DNA of 64,000 nt from Acidobacteriota bacterium. Its GTDB lineage: Bacteria; Acidobacteriota; Blastocatellia; Pyrinomonadales; Pyrinomonadaceae. This document shows positions 9,401 through 17,066 of the stretch, piece by piece. The stretch lies in contig JAOAPY010000024.1 of assembly GCA_025463135.1 (NCBI GenBank), positions 186,001 to 250,000 on the forward strand, given 5' to 3'. The notes under the pieces were generated by a model. That model was not told where the DNA came from, ran no database searches, and saw only the letters and a program-made list of their open reading frames with translations. A program made the translations under genes and the position numbers. Positions within the stretch are counted from its first letter, which is position 1. Each line of letters starts with the position of its first letter.

Positions 9401-9563
9401 GATGACCAACTATTACAAAAACCTCAAGCAGGACATGGGGCGCGGCGAGGCTCTGCGCCGGGTGCAACTGGATATGCTCAAGCGAAACCCAAGCCTTCAT
9501 CCTTTCTACTGGGCCAACTTCATTCAATCCGGCGACTGGACCAAGCTCGATGGCCGGCACTGA
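6420..9563 (+). CDS. Exported TPR-CHAT protein (caspase-like protease)
   Basis: This is a 1047-residue protein. The N-terminus has a basic stretch and a hydrophobic segment (about 17-44) that looks like a signal peptide. Residues 50-155 form a PPC-like beta domain (GQTQSYQITLAKDQFVDVTI ... AGAYRLDVKA). Residues 160-500 hold about seven 42-residue kinesin-light-chain-type TPRs with the recurring motif LERALAIxEKxLGPxHP. A coiled coil (about 590-635) leads into a C-terminal CHAT domain (about 645-1045). The caspase-like dyad is intact: His880 in HIATHG and Cys951 in SACDTG. The ending (HPFYWANFIQSGDW) is typical of the family. CHAT proteins cleave specific partners after sensing a signal through their TPRs. 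No substrate is known here; the anti-sigma-like neighbour (46 nt upstream) is the natural candidate. Confidence 0.9.
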   Translation: MFKRIVDHAQPKISTRISLRFVALLLTAFGAQVAHSTSAIAFADGPQSLPAATALELGKPLEREITGGQTQSYQITLAKDQFVDVTIQRRGVNVVEQSFAPNGNLIARFASEWRPEVKETVGFVAETAGAYRLDVKATIRGSVGRYEIQIGEIRSATEHDRLLDEAHRLSTEASTLGTAGKYQEAASLSVRAVGLAEKALGPNDGFVGLLLNELGSYQRNGGEYAKAEATLQRALAVNEKALGPDHTQTADSLNRLGLVYRATNDYAKAERLLRQSLEITERTLGPEHPRVVVFLDNLEAVEFDLGDLTQAEHDLERALAIAEKVLEPDNVDKARLLNNLGNLYRARGDYARAEPLLLRALALYEKKFGPENPRVGDTLQNLGIIARQRKDYARAVELYERALVIREKTVGPEHANVAALQNNIANIYHAERNYAKALELQQRALSIAEKAVGPYHGLTLTLLANIARTHMATGDIASAIQFQTRAEMGQEVAVALDLVIGSERQKLAYIDDLAESSARTISLNLSFAPNDQGAANLATLVLLQRKGRVLDAMSDSFTALRQRSNPADQKLLGQLNSAVERLAKLALSGPGKMAREEYQKQLTSLEEEKERLEAEVSERSAEFRAQSQPVTIAAVQAAIPNNAALIEFATYRPFDPKGVNSDEAFGKPHYVAYVVRHVGAAQGKDLGDAKAIDEAIGALRQALRDPQRSDARELARVVDESVMRPIREWLGDATQLLVSPDGELNLIPFAALVDEQGRFLIQRYSLSYLTSGRDLLRMKIARESKSGPIVLANPSFGETNELPAKANSATSPSKSKTERPSVTTGQDLSQVYFAPLGGTAQEARSIQSLFPDASLLIGPQATKAALEQTVAPRVLHIATHGFFLGEPATVNNLTRSINATPNVTNPLLRSGLALAGANRHNVGGDDDGILTALEASNLNLWGTKLVVLSACDTGVGEVRNGEGVYGLRRAFVIAGAESLVMSLWPISDYSTRVLMTNYYKNLKQDMGRGEALRRVQLDMLKRNPSLHPFYWANFIQSGDWTKLDGRH

Positions 9564-9615
9564 TTCGCCGAAATGTTTTTCTCAAACTCTCTTATCAACA
9601 TGAAGAAGGCGAGAA

Positions 9616-10290
9616 ATGAAAGTTGTACCCCGAATTAGCAAATCATGCGTGGTGCGATCTATGGCATTGAAGTTTGTGGTTCTGTTTTGCGTCGGCGTGG
9701 TCGCCGTCTGCTGCTGTGGCTACAGACCGCCAAACGCTGGTGCGCAATTCCAGTTGACGTCAGCGGCGCCGCTCCAGGAGCCGCCGCCGGCTCCCGAAGC
9801 AACTCCGGCCGAGGACACTGCACGCTATGTCGCCTGGATGGAGAAGCAAGCAAAACCACTCAACGATAAACCCCACGAGGTTGTCTCGCTGCGCATCGGC
9901 GATTGGGGCTTTTTCTATCACGGCGATCGGCCCGTGGGCAGTTGGAGGCCGCTGCAGGGCCGGACCGCCGTTGATCGTTCGGGCCACGCAGTGACGGAGA
10001 CTGAAAATGGCGACTGGTTCGCTTTGCTCAGCACCAGCGATCTTGACGCCGCCGGCGCCCTCAAACGAGTGGCCTGGCTGTTCAATGCCGATGGTCTCGT
10101 CCCGACCGCTAAACCCCGAACCGCAAGAGGAGACAAGTTCACCGCACCGGCGTTAACCGCTAAGGATGGCGCCATCAGATTCCAGGGCTGGTGTGAAGCG
10201 CACTCGGACCCGCCATACGAAATGCGAATCACCATCGTCGCCACCATCAAGGGAACCAAGCTGGTCGTCGACCCCGCCAGTAAACTGTGA
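9616..10290 (+). CDS. Secreted protein of unknown function
   Basis: This 224-residue protein starts after a GGCGAG site. A hydrophobic N-terminus (about 17-37, LKFVVLFCVGVVAVCCCGY) suggests a signal peptide, possibly a lipoprotein because of the CCCG run. It is followed by a Pro/Ala-rich linker (about 50-66) and a folded part with many Trp and Gly residues (IGDWGFFYHGDRPVGSWRPL). I do not recognise the family. It lies 52 nt after the CHAT gene on the same strand, with the next secreted gene 106 nt further on, so it may belong to the same envelope response unit. Confidence 0.6.
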   Translation: MKVVPRISKSCVVRSMALKFVVLFCVGVVAVCCCGYRPPNAGAQFQLTSAAPLQEPPPAPEATPAEDTARYVAWMEKQAKPLNDKPHEVVSLRIGDWGFFYHGDRPVGSWRPLQGRTAVDRSGHAVTETENGDWFALLSTSDLDAAGALKRVAWLFNADGLVPTAKPRTARGDKFTAPALTAKDGAIRFQGWCEAHSDPPYEMRITIVATIKGTKLVVDPASKL

Positions 10291-10396
10291 TCAGCCGAAT
10301 CCAGAGCCGGCACATTCTGAGATATGCGCAGAATCCTCATTTCCGGCGCGTGAAATGTTTTTCCCGAATTGTCTTATCCAGACACAGGGGGAGAAA

Positions 10397-11656
10397 ATGA
10401 AAAAGATTTCATCGCTATTAATTGTCTTGTCCATTGGCCTATACCTCAGCGTGCAGACAGCTTCCGCGCAGCTGCCGATCAAAATAAAAATCCCTAAGAC
10501 CAAATCCGACCCGACTTCAAGTCAGCCCCGGCAAGCCACTCCCGACGTCGATCGTTCAGAATCCCGCTCAGACTCGGCGACTAGGACGGGAGCGGGAAAG
10601 CCGAGTGGATCGGGGGCAAGTCGGATCTACGTCGATCTTCATCCCACCAGCAAGCTCCTTTGGGTCAAGGACTCCATTCGTATAAAGGCTAAAACACATG
10701 ACGAATACTGGAAATTGCCGAATGAGAGAAAATACTCGAGCTGGGCGCCAACACTCGGTTTTGATCTTTTTTACGATAACAAAACGGATGTGAACTATGT
10801 TGCCGAATACCTCAATCCTGACGGCTCTTCGTGGTTCACTGAAGAGTTGGACCATAGCACCTACGACCCCGCCCCCGAAACCGGAACTGTCCACTATCAG
10901 AGTAAGGATACCTTCAACAATCTGCAGACCAGGTCCACTGCGGCGATTGGAAACTATGGCGTAAGAATTAAGAACCACGAAACGGGCGAAATCGTCTTTC
11001 AAGGCAGATTCAAAGTCAACAAATTTCGTTGGGACGACAATCCGCAAGATAAGAACAAATTCGATTTCTTCGTGGAACACGACTGGCTATTGCCGATTGG
11101 TTATGTCGGCTTCAATGAAAACACCGGGTTTGATTTTGGGGCCAAGCCAATTGACGTGAGCATCTGGCTCAAAGGCAGTAGCGATACGAAAGACCTGGAA
11201 GCGCGCGTTTTCTTTAACGGCCGGCAAATCGCCACGACTGCGAATGACGGCGGCGTAGTCAACAGAACCGAAGAGATCGGAACCGAACACAGCATCTACA
11301 CCACGGACGTCCACGATTGGAAGCTCTGGCACTTCGAGTGGACGAAAAGACTCGTCTACGACAACAGTGGCGAGTTCAATCACAACAACCTTCCCGACGC
11401 ATTTTTCGCCGACAAAAACCCGGGCGATTATGTTGTCAAGATCTTTCGCAAGGGGACTCAGGTGCGTGAGTTGCAATTCACCATCGGCCCCGATAGTCGA
11501 ATCGTCGATGCCGGCTATCAGAAGCCGATGACGCTCACTGAATACAAAGTAATCGTGCCCGTTAAAGTCATCGGCGCTGCAGAAAAATGGAACGCAACAG
11601 CCTGGCAGACTGATGCCTTCTACGGTAATCCCCTGCCGGGTTTCAGTGCCCGGTAA
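10397..11656 (+). CDS. Secreted protein of unknown function
   Basis: The protein has 419 residues from the ATG at 10397, chosen because GGGGAG lies just upstream and the frame then opens with a clear signal peptide (MKKISSLLIVLSIGLYLSVQ, cut after ASAQ); upstream codons in this frame overlap the previous gene. A low-complexity Ser/Asp/Arg/Pro-rich stretch (about 30-70) leads into a beta-rich body. Two parts of the body look like immunoglobulin-type sandwiches (for example YGVRIKNHETGEIVFQGRFKVNKF, and a later DYVVKIFRKGTQVRELQFTIG). No catalytic motif was recognised. It is probably periplasmic or surface-exposed, downstream of the sigma/anti-sigma/CHAT genes. Confidence 0.65.
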   Translation: MKKISSLLIVLSIGLYLSVQTASAQLPIKIKIPKTKSDPTSSQPRQATPDVDRSESRSDSATRTGAGKPSGSGASRIYVDLHPTSKLLWVKDSIRIKAKTHDEYWKLPNERKYSSWAPTLGFDLFYDNKTDVNYVAEYLNPDGSSWFTEELDHSTYDPAPETGTVHYQSKDTFNNLQTRSTAAIGNYGVRIKNHETGEIVFQGRFKVNKFRWDDNPQDKNKFDFFVEHDWLLPIGYVGFNENTGFDFGAKPIDVSIWLKGSSDTKDLEARVFFNGRQIATTANDGGVVNRTEEIGTEHSIYTTDVHDWKLWHFEWTKRLVYDNSGEFNHNNLPDAFFADKNPGDYVVKIFRKGTQVRELQFTIGPDSRIVDAGYQKPMTLTEYKVIVPVKVIGAAEKWNATAWQTDAFYGNPLPGFSAR

Positions 11657-11701
11657 ATCGGCGAGGACCGCAGTTACTTAGGATTCTAGTAAGGGTCAAC
11701 A

Positions 11702-12343
11702 ATGGAAAAAAGAACAACCAGGATCGCACGATCATGGGGCGCGACCATCGGATATTTGATTGGCGCCATTGTCGCATTTGGCGTTGCTATTCTGCTCTTC
11801 ATGACAATCGTCGAAGGGGCGATCTCGTTCGGTTTTGCACTGATCCCGGCAATTCTGGCGCTCATCCTTCTATTCATGTCTTTCGGCGGCGCCGGCGCGA
11901 CCACTTGTCCTGGCTGCGATGCGCAGTTGGGCGGACTCAGTACCAAATCCAACGATGGTGTCCTATGCGCCGGTTGCCACCGCTACTCAGAAGGTAAAGA
12001 CGGCTTGCTCTGGCAGACCGACGAAAATCGAATCGCCGACGATCCCGTCTTCACTTCACCACTCCCGGCGCAGTTCACTTTTCCGCAGGGATGCTGCGTC
12101 TGCGGCCAGCCGGAGGTGCGTCGGGAAAAGATTACTCTGCGAATGCAGAATGCCTCGTCGGTAGTCACGGTTGCGGCCGTGGGCGTGACTACCAGCACGA
12201 CCGTCTCAGTCGAAGTGCCGCATTGTGCAGAACACAAGGAAGGGGCACGACTAAGCGGCACGCCACAATCTACACACATCAGGTTTCGCTCGTATCCTTA
12301 CCTGCGCGCTTTTTGCCAGGTCAACGGCACTACTCCCGGATGA
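11702..12343 (+). CDS. Membrane protein with zinc-ribbon cysteines
   Basis: This is a 213-residue protein with two adjacent transmembrane helices (about 14-35 and 39-61). A cytoplasmic-type cysteine cluster follows: CPGC (about 69-72) and CAGC (about 88-91), a pattern that binds zinc. Later CCVCGQPE and PHCAEH could form a second site. The C-terminal part is beta-rich and ends in FRSYPYLRAFCQVN. Function is unknown; zinc-ribbon membrane proteins of this size often sit in envelope-stress gene neighbourhoods. AAGGG precedes the ATG. It is the last plus-strand gene before the convergent kinase operon. Confidence 0.6.
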   Translation: MEKRTTRIARSWGATIGYLIGAIVAFGVAILLFMTIVEGAISFGFALIPAILALILLFMSFGGAGATTCPGCDAQLGGLSTKSNDGVLCAGCHRYSEGKDGLLWQTDENRIADDPVFTSPLPAQFTFPQGCCVCGQPEVRREKITLRMQNASSVVTVAAVGVTTSTTVSVEVPHCAEHKEGARLSGTPQSTHIRFRSYPYLRAFCQVNGTTPG

Positions 12344-12521
12344 TTACAGTGGCCGCGGATCAACGTCTTGAAGTCTTCTGAATAAGGCTTCTCGCTTCAA
12401 GGTTGTCTTCAATGACTGCGATCATAAGTGGTTCGTGAAGATCCATTCCGACCCCTGGCCAGTCGAAGCGCCCGCCCTCCGTGAATCCAGTCGGTCTTGG
12501 CGCAATCCCTGACCCGGCGCC

Positions 12522-14216
12522 CTATCTCTTTAGGGCATCGTGAGATTCAGCGATCACGCGGGTTTGACGATCGAACCTAAGGGCGTCCGGACTGCTCAGC
12601 GTGCCATGCTTCCGCATGTCTTCCCAGATATCAGCGCTTTGGTGATACAGGGCCCCTGCTGAAACCAGCAACCCTCGCCGCTCGCCTAACGCGGTTCTGT
12701 TGCTCGCGGCGATTATCGTCAGGGCCTCGCCCACGTCAGAGGATGCATACGCCCGATAGCTGCGGAGATAGACGTTGGTTGGATCATCGACTGTGTCCGC
12801 CAGCAGTGCCTGGGTCTTGCGGCAAGCGTCCAGCGCGGCGACGGCATTGCGATCCTTCGCCAGCGCGTTGCTGGTCTTTGCATAGCTCTCGATCAAGTCC
12901 CAGCGTTTCCATAAATCCAGCGGGTCAGCCGTCGCCAACTCTTCGCGGATTGCCAATGCCCTGCTCTGGTGCAGTAGAGCATCTGCCGGCTTGCCAATTC
13001 TGGCCAACATGCTCCCAACCTTTAGATACGCTGACGAAAGATCGCTGCGGAATTGTGCGTTGGCCGGATCGGTAACGGACTGCTCTTCAAAGATCCGTAA
13101 CTCGTTGCGGTAACTCTCCAATGCGCCGTTGATATCGCCGAGATTCTCCAGCGTATTACCGACTTTTTCAAAATCAATTCCCACCTCCTGGCGATAATGC
13201 GCATTCATTGGGTAAGCACTCGATAATTTCGTGTCCAGCGCCAGCGCCCTACGGCTCGCCGCTAAGGCACCCACTGCGTCGCCCTGCCATAACAGGACCT
13301 CGCTGCTCTTTTGATAAACGAAAGGAACGGCAGCGCGGCATTTTTCGTTGGTGGGCTCGGTTGCCAACACTGCTTCAAAAACCGCCAATGCCCGGCTGAG
13401 GCTTTCCGCCGCGCCCGTCGTCCCCCCTTGTTCCAAAAGCATTTCTCCGACATCAGCATGACTTACCCCAAGGTTAAAGCGAGCTTGCATGTTCATTGGA
13501 TTCTCTGCCGCTAAGGCTTCCCGCAGGACCACCTCTCTGTCGGCATTTTCCAATCCGCCGGCCGTATCGCTAGCCGTCCATAATAGCCTGCCAAACTCCC
13601 GGTAGCTGTCGGCCAGATCACTGCGTAATGAGGAATCTTTCGGATTGGCTGCCACCAGCGTTTCCCGAATTCTCAACGCCTTGCGATAGCTTTCTTTGGC
13701 GCCGGAAGTGTCACCCATATTGGCCCGCAGAGTCCTGCCCTGAACGTCGCCTACTTTCTCATAGGCAGTTGCGAGTTCACGCTGAAGTGACGGATCATCA
13801 TTCGCTTCCCCGGCCAAACTGTCGAGATACTCCAGGGCATCCTTGACCAGCCTCTCGCGCACCGGCATTGATCCGGGAAGATCCTGGATCGCCTCGTTAT
13901 AGTCGAACAGCACTGAGTGGGCCAGCTTACGCACCTGGTTGAATCGCCGTTCTGCTCTTGCTCCTGCCGCCTCTGCTCGAGCGCGCTCGCCGCGAGCCAC
14001 GTGAGCCTCCCATCCGGTCGCAGCGATGCCCACCATTACAATGAAGCTTATGATTGCGGCCGCAGCGACCGCCACAGTGTTTCTCCGGACGAACTTCGCT
14101 GCGCGGTAGGAGAGCGTCGCTTTGCGCGCCACAACCGGCAGACCGTCCAGGTGTCGGCGAATGTCTTCAGAGAATTGCCCGACGGAAGAGTACCGGCGGG
14201 ACGGCTCTTTCCGCAT
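12522..14216 (-). CDS. TPR receptor half of a frameshifted Ser/Thr kinase
   Basis: This 564-residue frame continues the kinase gene in a different frame. It opens with MRKEPSRRYSSVGQFSEDIRRHLDG, which is the normal end of the kinase domain in this receptor family, not a natural N-terminus. A juxtamembrane stretch and one transmembrane helix follow (about 46-68, NTVAVAAAAIISFIVMVGIA). Then come repeated helical pairs resembling TPRs with the recurring motif SYRKALRIRETLVAANPKD, presumably outside the membrane as a sensor. The join lies at about 14216-14223. Adding one base there would restore a single protein of about 930 residues. It may be a sequencing error, a broken gene, or two proteins made separately; the ATG at 14216 lacks a convincing ribosome-binding site. 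Confidence 0.75.
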   Translation of the reverse strand: MRKEPSRRYSSVGQFSEDIRRHLDGLPVVARKATLSYRAAKFVRRNTVAVAAAAIISFIVMVGIAATGWEAHVARGERARAEAAGARAERRFNQVRKLAHSVLFDYNEAIQDLPGSMPVRERLVKDALEYLDSLAGEANDDPSLQRELATAYEKVGDVQGRTLRANMGDTSGAKESYRKALRIRETLVAANPKDSSLRSDLADSYREFGRLLWTASDTAGGLENADREVVLREALAAENPMNMQARFNLGVSHADVGEMLLEQGGTTGAAESLSRALAVFEAVLATEPTNEKCRAAVPFVYQKSSEVLLWQGDAVGALAASRRALALDTKLSSAYPMNAHYRQEVGIDFEKVGNTLENLGDINGALESYRNELRIFEEQSVTDPANAQFRSDLSSAYLKVGSMLARIGKPADALLHQSRALAIREELATADPLDLWKRWDLIESYAKTSNALAKDRNAVAALDACRKTQALLADTVDDPTNVYLRSYRAYASSDVGEALTIIAASNRTALGERRGLLVSAGALYHQSADIWEDMRKHGTLSSPDALRFDRQTRVIAESHDALKR

Positions 14217-15301
14217 TGACTGAGCACGATGTTGTCCAAATCACCGGCCAGCTTGCGGCGGAGCTTTTCCGGACGTCCGTCGCGAGTCTTACTGACAGAT
14301 TCCGGAGTGAGCTTCTTACCCTTCCGGCCACCAGTCGTTACTTCTTCAATGCGATTGATAACGGTGCTCGGTTTCTCCGGCTCACTATCGCTGATGACCT
14401 GTACGATGTCCTGGTCCAACAAGGTTTTGAAGTGATAGGGAGAATGGCCGCTGAGCAATTCATAAAGCAGCACTCCCAGGCTGTACACATCGCTGACCGT
14501 TGTTACGTGCTCTCCCCGAACCTGCTCTGGGCTGGCATATTCCGGGGTCATCAATCGTTGCACCATTGCCGTCGTAGCTGCTCCCCGGCTCGCTTCGGCG
14601 TGAAGCAGTTTGGCAATCCCGAAGTCGAGCAGCTTCGGTACGCCGGCAGCGGTCACCAGAATATTGCTGGGCTTGATATCTCGATGAATCACGAGATTTT
14701 GGTGCGCATACTGAACCGCCGAACACACCGTGCGGAATAGTTCGAGTCGAGCCGAGGTTGAGAGTCGCTCGGTGTCGCAGAACTCATCGATGGCCTGGCC
14801 TTCGATGTATTCCATTATGAAGTAGGGCAGACCAGTTTCGGTCGAGCCGCCATCGAACAGACGAGCAATGTTTGGATGATCAAAGCCGGCCAGTATCTGG
14901 CGTTCATTGCGAAAGCGCGCGAGAACCAAATCCGTATCCATGCCACGCCTTACTACTTTGATAGCGACCTGTTTCTCGTACTGATCATCGTCGCGCGTCG
15001 CCAGGTAAACAGTGCCCATCCCTCCGCGGCCAATTTCTCGAGTGATTTTATAAAGTCCAATGTGCTGACCAATCATGGCCTGGGCTTCATCCTCGACGAG
15101 TAGTTGCGCGGCATCGCCGAAAACTGACCCTTGAATGAATCCTTCCGCCTGATCATGTGAAGCCAAAAGCGCTGCTACTTTTGCGCGCAAGACGTCGTCC
15201 CCAGCTGAGTGAGCGACAAGAAAGGCGCTTCTTTCCTGGCCATCAAGCACCAGGGCCGCATGAAACATTTCGTTTATTCGCTGCCAACGTTCTGGAGTCA
15301 T
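14048..15301 (-). CDS. PknB-type Ser/Thr protein kinase, frameshifted at its C-terminus
   Basis: The kinase half shows all key motifs: glycine loop GRGGMGTVY (about 91-99), AIK lysine (about 115), HRDIKPSNIL with the catalytic Asp near 208, DFG near 226, and the P+1 loop PEYASPEQVRGE. The N-terminal 60 residues (TPERWQRINEMFHAAL...) are usual for this class. After ...DNIVLSQ the frame runs into an unrelated sequence and stops at 14048, while the expected continuation is found in the other frame from 14216. I use the ATG at 15301; the TTG at 15307 is also in frame. It starts 6 nt after the ECF sigma stop codon, so the two are co-translated; such pairs transmit an envelope signal to transcription. 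Confidence 0.88.
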   Translation of the reverse strand: MTPERWQRINEMFHAALVLDGQERSAFLVAHSAGDDVLRAKVAALLASHDQAEGFIQGSVFGDAAQLLVEDEAQAMIGQHIGLYKITREIGRGGMGTVYLATRDDDQYEKQVAIKVVRRGMDTDLVLARFRNERQILAGFDHPNIARLFDGGSTETGLPYFIMEYIEGQAIDEFCDTERLSTSARLELFRTVCSAVQYAHQNLVIHRDIKPSNILVTAAGVPKLLDFGIAKLLHAEASRGAATTAMVQRLMTPEYASPEQVRGEHVTTVSDVYSLGVLLYELLSGHSPYHFKTLLDQDIVQVISDSEPEKPSTVINRIEEVTTGGRKGKKLTPESVSKTRDGRPEKLRRKLAGDLDNIVLSQCGKSRPAGTLPSGNSLKTFADTWTVCRLWRAKRRSPTAQRSSSGETLWRSLRPQS

Positions 15302-15307
15302 GGCCAA

Positions 15308-15877
15308 TTACCTATTGCTGATCTCAAGGTGCAACCACGCGCGCGCCATCTTCCAATCGCGTTCAATAGTGTCGGATGATACCTGCAGGACCTCTGCTAT
15401 TTCGGCAACGGTCAACCCGCCAAAAAACTTCATTTCCACAATCCTGCATTGCCGTGGATCGATGGTAGCGAGGTTTTTCAGCGCCTCATCCAGGGCTACC
15501 AGATTTACGTCCTTCTGCTCAAAAGAATTGACCGCCACTTCCAAAGACACGCGCAGTGCGCCCCCACCTCGTTTTGCTGCCTGTCGATGTAATGCGTGAT
15601 TGACCAGAATACGCCGCATCATCTCCGCCGCCAGGCCGAAGAATTGGGCGCGGTTTTGCCAATTTACATCTCTCTGATCGATGAGCCGGAGGTATGCCTC
15701 ATTGACCAGGGCCGTCGGCTGTAGAGTGTGATTGGGATTCTCCCGACGCAGGCGATTAACCGCGATACGGCGCAGTTCCTGATAAACGAGCGGTAGCATC
15801 TCGTCGAGCGCGGCCTTATCGCCATTGCTCCAGTTGACGAGGAGCTGAGTAACACCTGTGGGCGCGGGATCCAGCAT
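15308..15877 (-). CDS. ECF-subfamily RNA polymerase sigma factor
   Basis: This is a 189-residue sigma factor of the acidobacterial/planctomycete ECF type that is paired with kinases. Region 2 reads MLPLVYQELRRIAVNRLRRENPNHTLQPTALVNEAYLRL and includes the characteristic HTLQPTALVNEAYLRL block. Region 4 reads LDEALKNLATIDPRQCRIVEMKFFGGLTVAEIAEVLQVSSDTIERDWKMARAWL. Proteins of this kind lack a classic anti-sigma and are thought to be controlled by the adjacent protein kinase, here starting 6 nt downstream. The start codon is the ATG at 15877. Confidence 0.93.
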   Translation of the reverse strand: MLDPAPTGVTQLLVNWSNGDKAALDEMLPLVYQELRRIAVNRLRRENPNHTLQPTALVNEAYLRLIDQRDVNWQNRAQFFGLAAEMMRRILVNHALHRQAAKRGGGALRVSLEVAVNSFEQKDVNLVALDEALKNLATIDPRQCRIVEMKFFGGLTVAEIAEVLQVSSDTIERDWKMARAWLHLEISNR

Positions 15878-16004
15878 TAACCACTCTTTTCTATCACAGA
15901 AGCTTACTCTCCGAATCGGGCAAAGCGAAATTGAGCGTTGCGATGCGGGTTTTTAGCTCGAGTTCCTGCGTTAGCTAATAGAGAAACTTATTGGCCTTAC
16001 TTGT

Positions 16005-16060
16005 AGCACAGACTTCAGTCTGTGTTCGGCGCTCGTAAATCACAGACTGAAGTCTGTGCT
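16005..16060. repeat. Inverted pair of 20-bp palindromic repeats
   Basis: AGCACAGACTTCAGTCTGTG at 16005-16024 is repeated exactly in reverse complement at 16041-16060. Each arm is itself a near-palindrome, so it can fold either as one long hairpin or as two small ones. It lies in the 220-bp region between the divergent sigma gene and the small cysteine-rich protein. A related palindrome, GACAAACTTTAGTTTGTC, occurs at 23366-23383. Confidence 0.85.
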
Positions 16061-16097
16061 GCCTGCAATCGTAAAGGAATTAAGGAGCAGAATTATT

Positions 16098-16436
16098 ATG
16101 CAAATCAAAAGACGAAACACACTGGGATTACTTTTTTCCCTAACGCTCATCGTTGGTGCAGCAGCGTCATTTACGGTACCACGATCTCATGCTGTGGAGG
16201 CGGCGCAGGACAACAGCATTCAGTCACGTGCAACGAAGACGCGAGCACCTCTGACCGAGAGTCAAGCAAGGGAAGTGACTTCAACTAATCGGCGTACCGC
16301 TTGCAAACGGGGATGCGACGACAGGTATTCCAGTTGTCTTGCCGGCAAAAAAGCCAAAGGTTGGAGCGATGATCGAGCCGAGAAAACCTGCGGCTTGGCC
16401 GCTCGATCCTGTAAGGCGGGCTGTGACAGGAGATAG
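16098..16436 (+). CDS. Small secreted cysteine-rich protein
   Basis: The protein has 112 residues from the ATG at 16098, chosen because AAGGAG lies 12 nt upstream; an ATG at 16056 overlaps the repeat. A signal peptide (about 1-34, RRNTLGLLFSLTLIVGAAA...) precedes a short polar mature part. Six cysteines cluster near the end: C-x3-C, then C-x(16)-C-x(6)-C-x3-C, in a basic context (TACKRGCDDRYSSCLAGKKA). The spacing suggests disulfide-linked helical hairpins in the periplasm. The family is not recognised. Confidence 0.6.
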   Translation: MQIKRRNTLGLLFSLTLIVGAAASFTVPRSHAVEAAQDNSIQSRATKTRAPLTESQAREVTSTNRRTACKRGCDDRYSSCLAGKKAKGWSDDRAEKTCGLAARSCKAGCDRR

Positions 16437-16524
16437 CCCACAACCGATTGACTAGCCTAGCCGCTTTGTTACGCAACTGCGCTGCGGGTCAACACTCAGC
16501 GCCTTTCCAAAGAGGAGAATGAAA

Positions 16525-16971
16525 ATGAAGAAAAGTTTGTTACTGGCTGCCAGCCTGCTGGTGATCATCGTAGCGACTGGTTCCGCATTTGCTCAATCTA
16601 CTGACCGGGACCATCCGACACCGTTAAGGTCCGATGAAATTAAGGGCGAGTTAAAGGGCGAGGAGATTGAGTATTTCTATTCCTTTACCGCCGGCGCGGG
16701 CGAAGTCACACTCACGGTGGATGTGAAATCGTCGGGTGGCACGACGGGGACTGCCTTTGAGTTGTTGGACGCTGATGCCAACAAGGTGCTTATTTGCTGT
16801 GAAGGTGCACAGGCTGGCAGTACCGGTGAGAGCGGACGCGAGGTCGCGAGCATCAAGCTCGGCAAACGGCAAACAGTCATTCTGCACCTGACGCCTTTCA
16901 AATACGGCAATGGAACGTTCCGGGTGCGAATCGGTGGTGCGGTGGCGCTCGGAGAGCATGGGCAGAGATAG
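16525..16971 (+). CDS. Secreted PPC-like domain protein
   Basis: The protein has 148 residues from the ATG at 16525; the ATG at 16519 lies only 2 nt after the GAGGAG site, whereas 16525 has an 8-nt spacer. The signal peptide MKKSLLLAASLLVIIVATGS ends near AFAQ. The mature protein is one beta-sandwich of the bacterial pre-peptidase C-terminal type (GEEIEYFYSFTAGAGEVTLTVDV ... TVILHLTPFKYGNGTFRVRIGG). It shares this layout with residues 50-155 of the CHAT protein at 6420. It probably acts as a periplasmic or surface binding domain; no enzyme is attached. It is the last gene before the putative island boundary at 17025. Confidence 0.65.
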   Translation: MKKSLLLAASLLVIIVATGSAFAQSTDRDHPTPLRSDEIKGELKGEEIEYFYSFTAGAGEVTLTVDVKSSGGTTGTAFELLDADANKVLICCEGAQAGSTGESGREVASIKLGKRQTVILHLTPFKYGNGTFRVRIGGAVALGEHGQR

Positions 16972-17024
16972 TGTTCGAGACGCTTACCGGTAAGGCTCCA
17001 GCAATGTAACAACTGAGGGGATTA

Positions 17025-17060
17025 GTAGGCGCGTGGGGATTTGAACCCCAAACGCCTACG
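17025..17060 (-). repeat. tRNA-Val 3'-end copy, putative attachment-site remnant
   Basis: Bases 17025-17050 are identical, in the same orientation, to 39768-39793, the T-arm and 3' acceptor half of the intact tRNA-Val(GAC) (26 of 26). Weaker similarity continues to about 17060. There is no matching 5' half of a tRNA here. A duplicated tRNA 3' end in direct orientation at the far side of a gene block is the classic footprint of an integrase-mediated insertion, with the intact tRNA at the other end. Confidence 0.7.
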
Positions 17061-17066
17061 TCAACT

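Noticed and set aside
4682-12343. A CRISPR-Craspase (type III-E) locus, suggested by TPR-CHAT plus sigma factor
   Set aside because: No repeat-spacer array, Cas7-11-like or other cas gene occurs in the window; the CHAT protein also appears exported.
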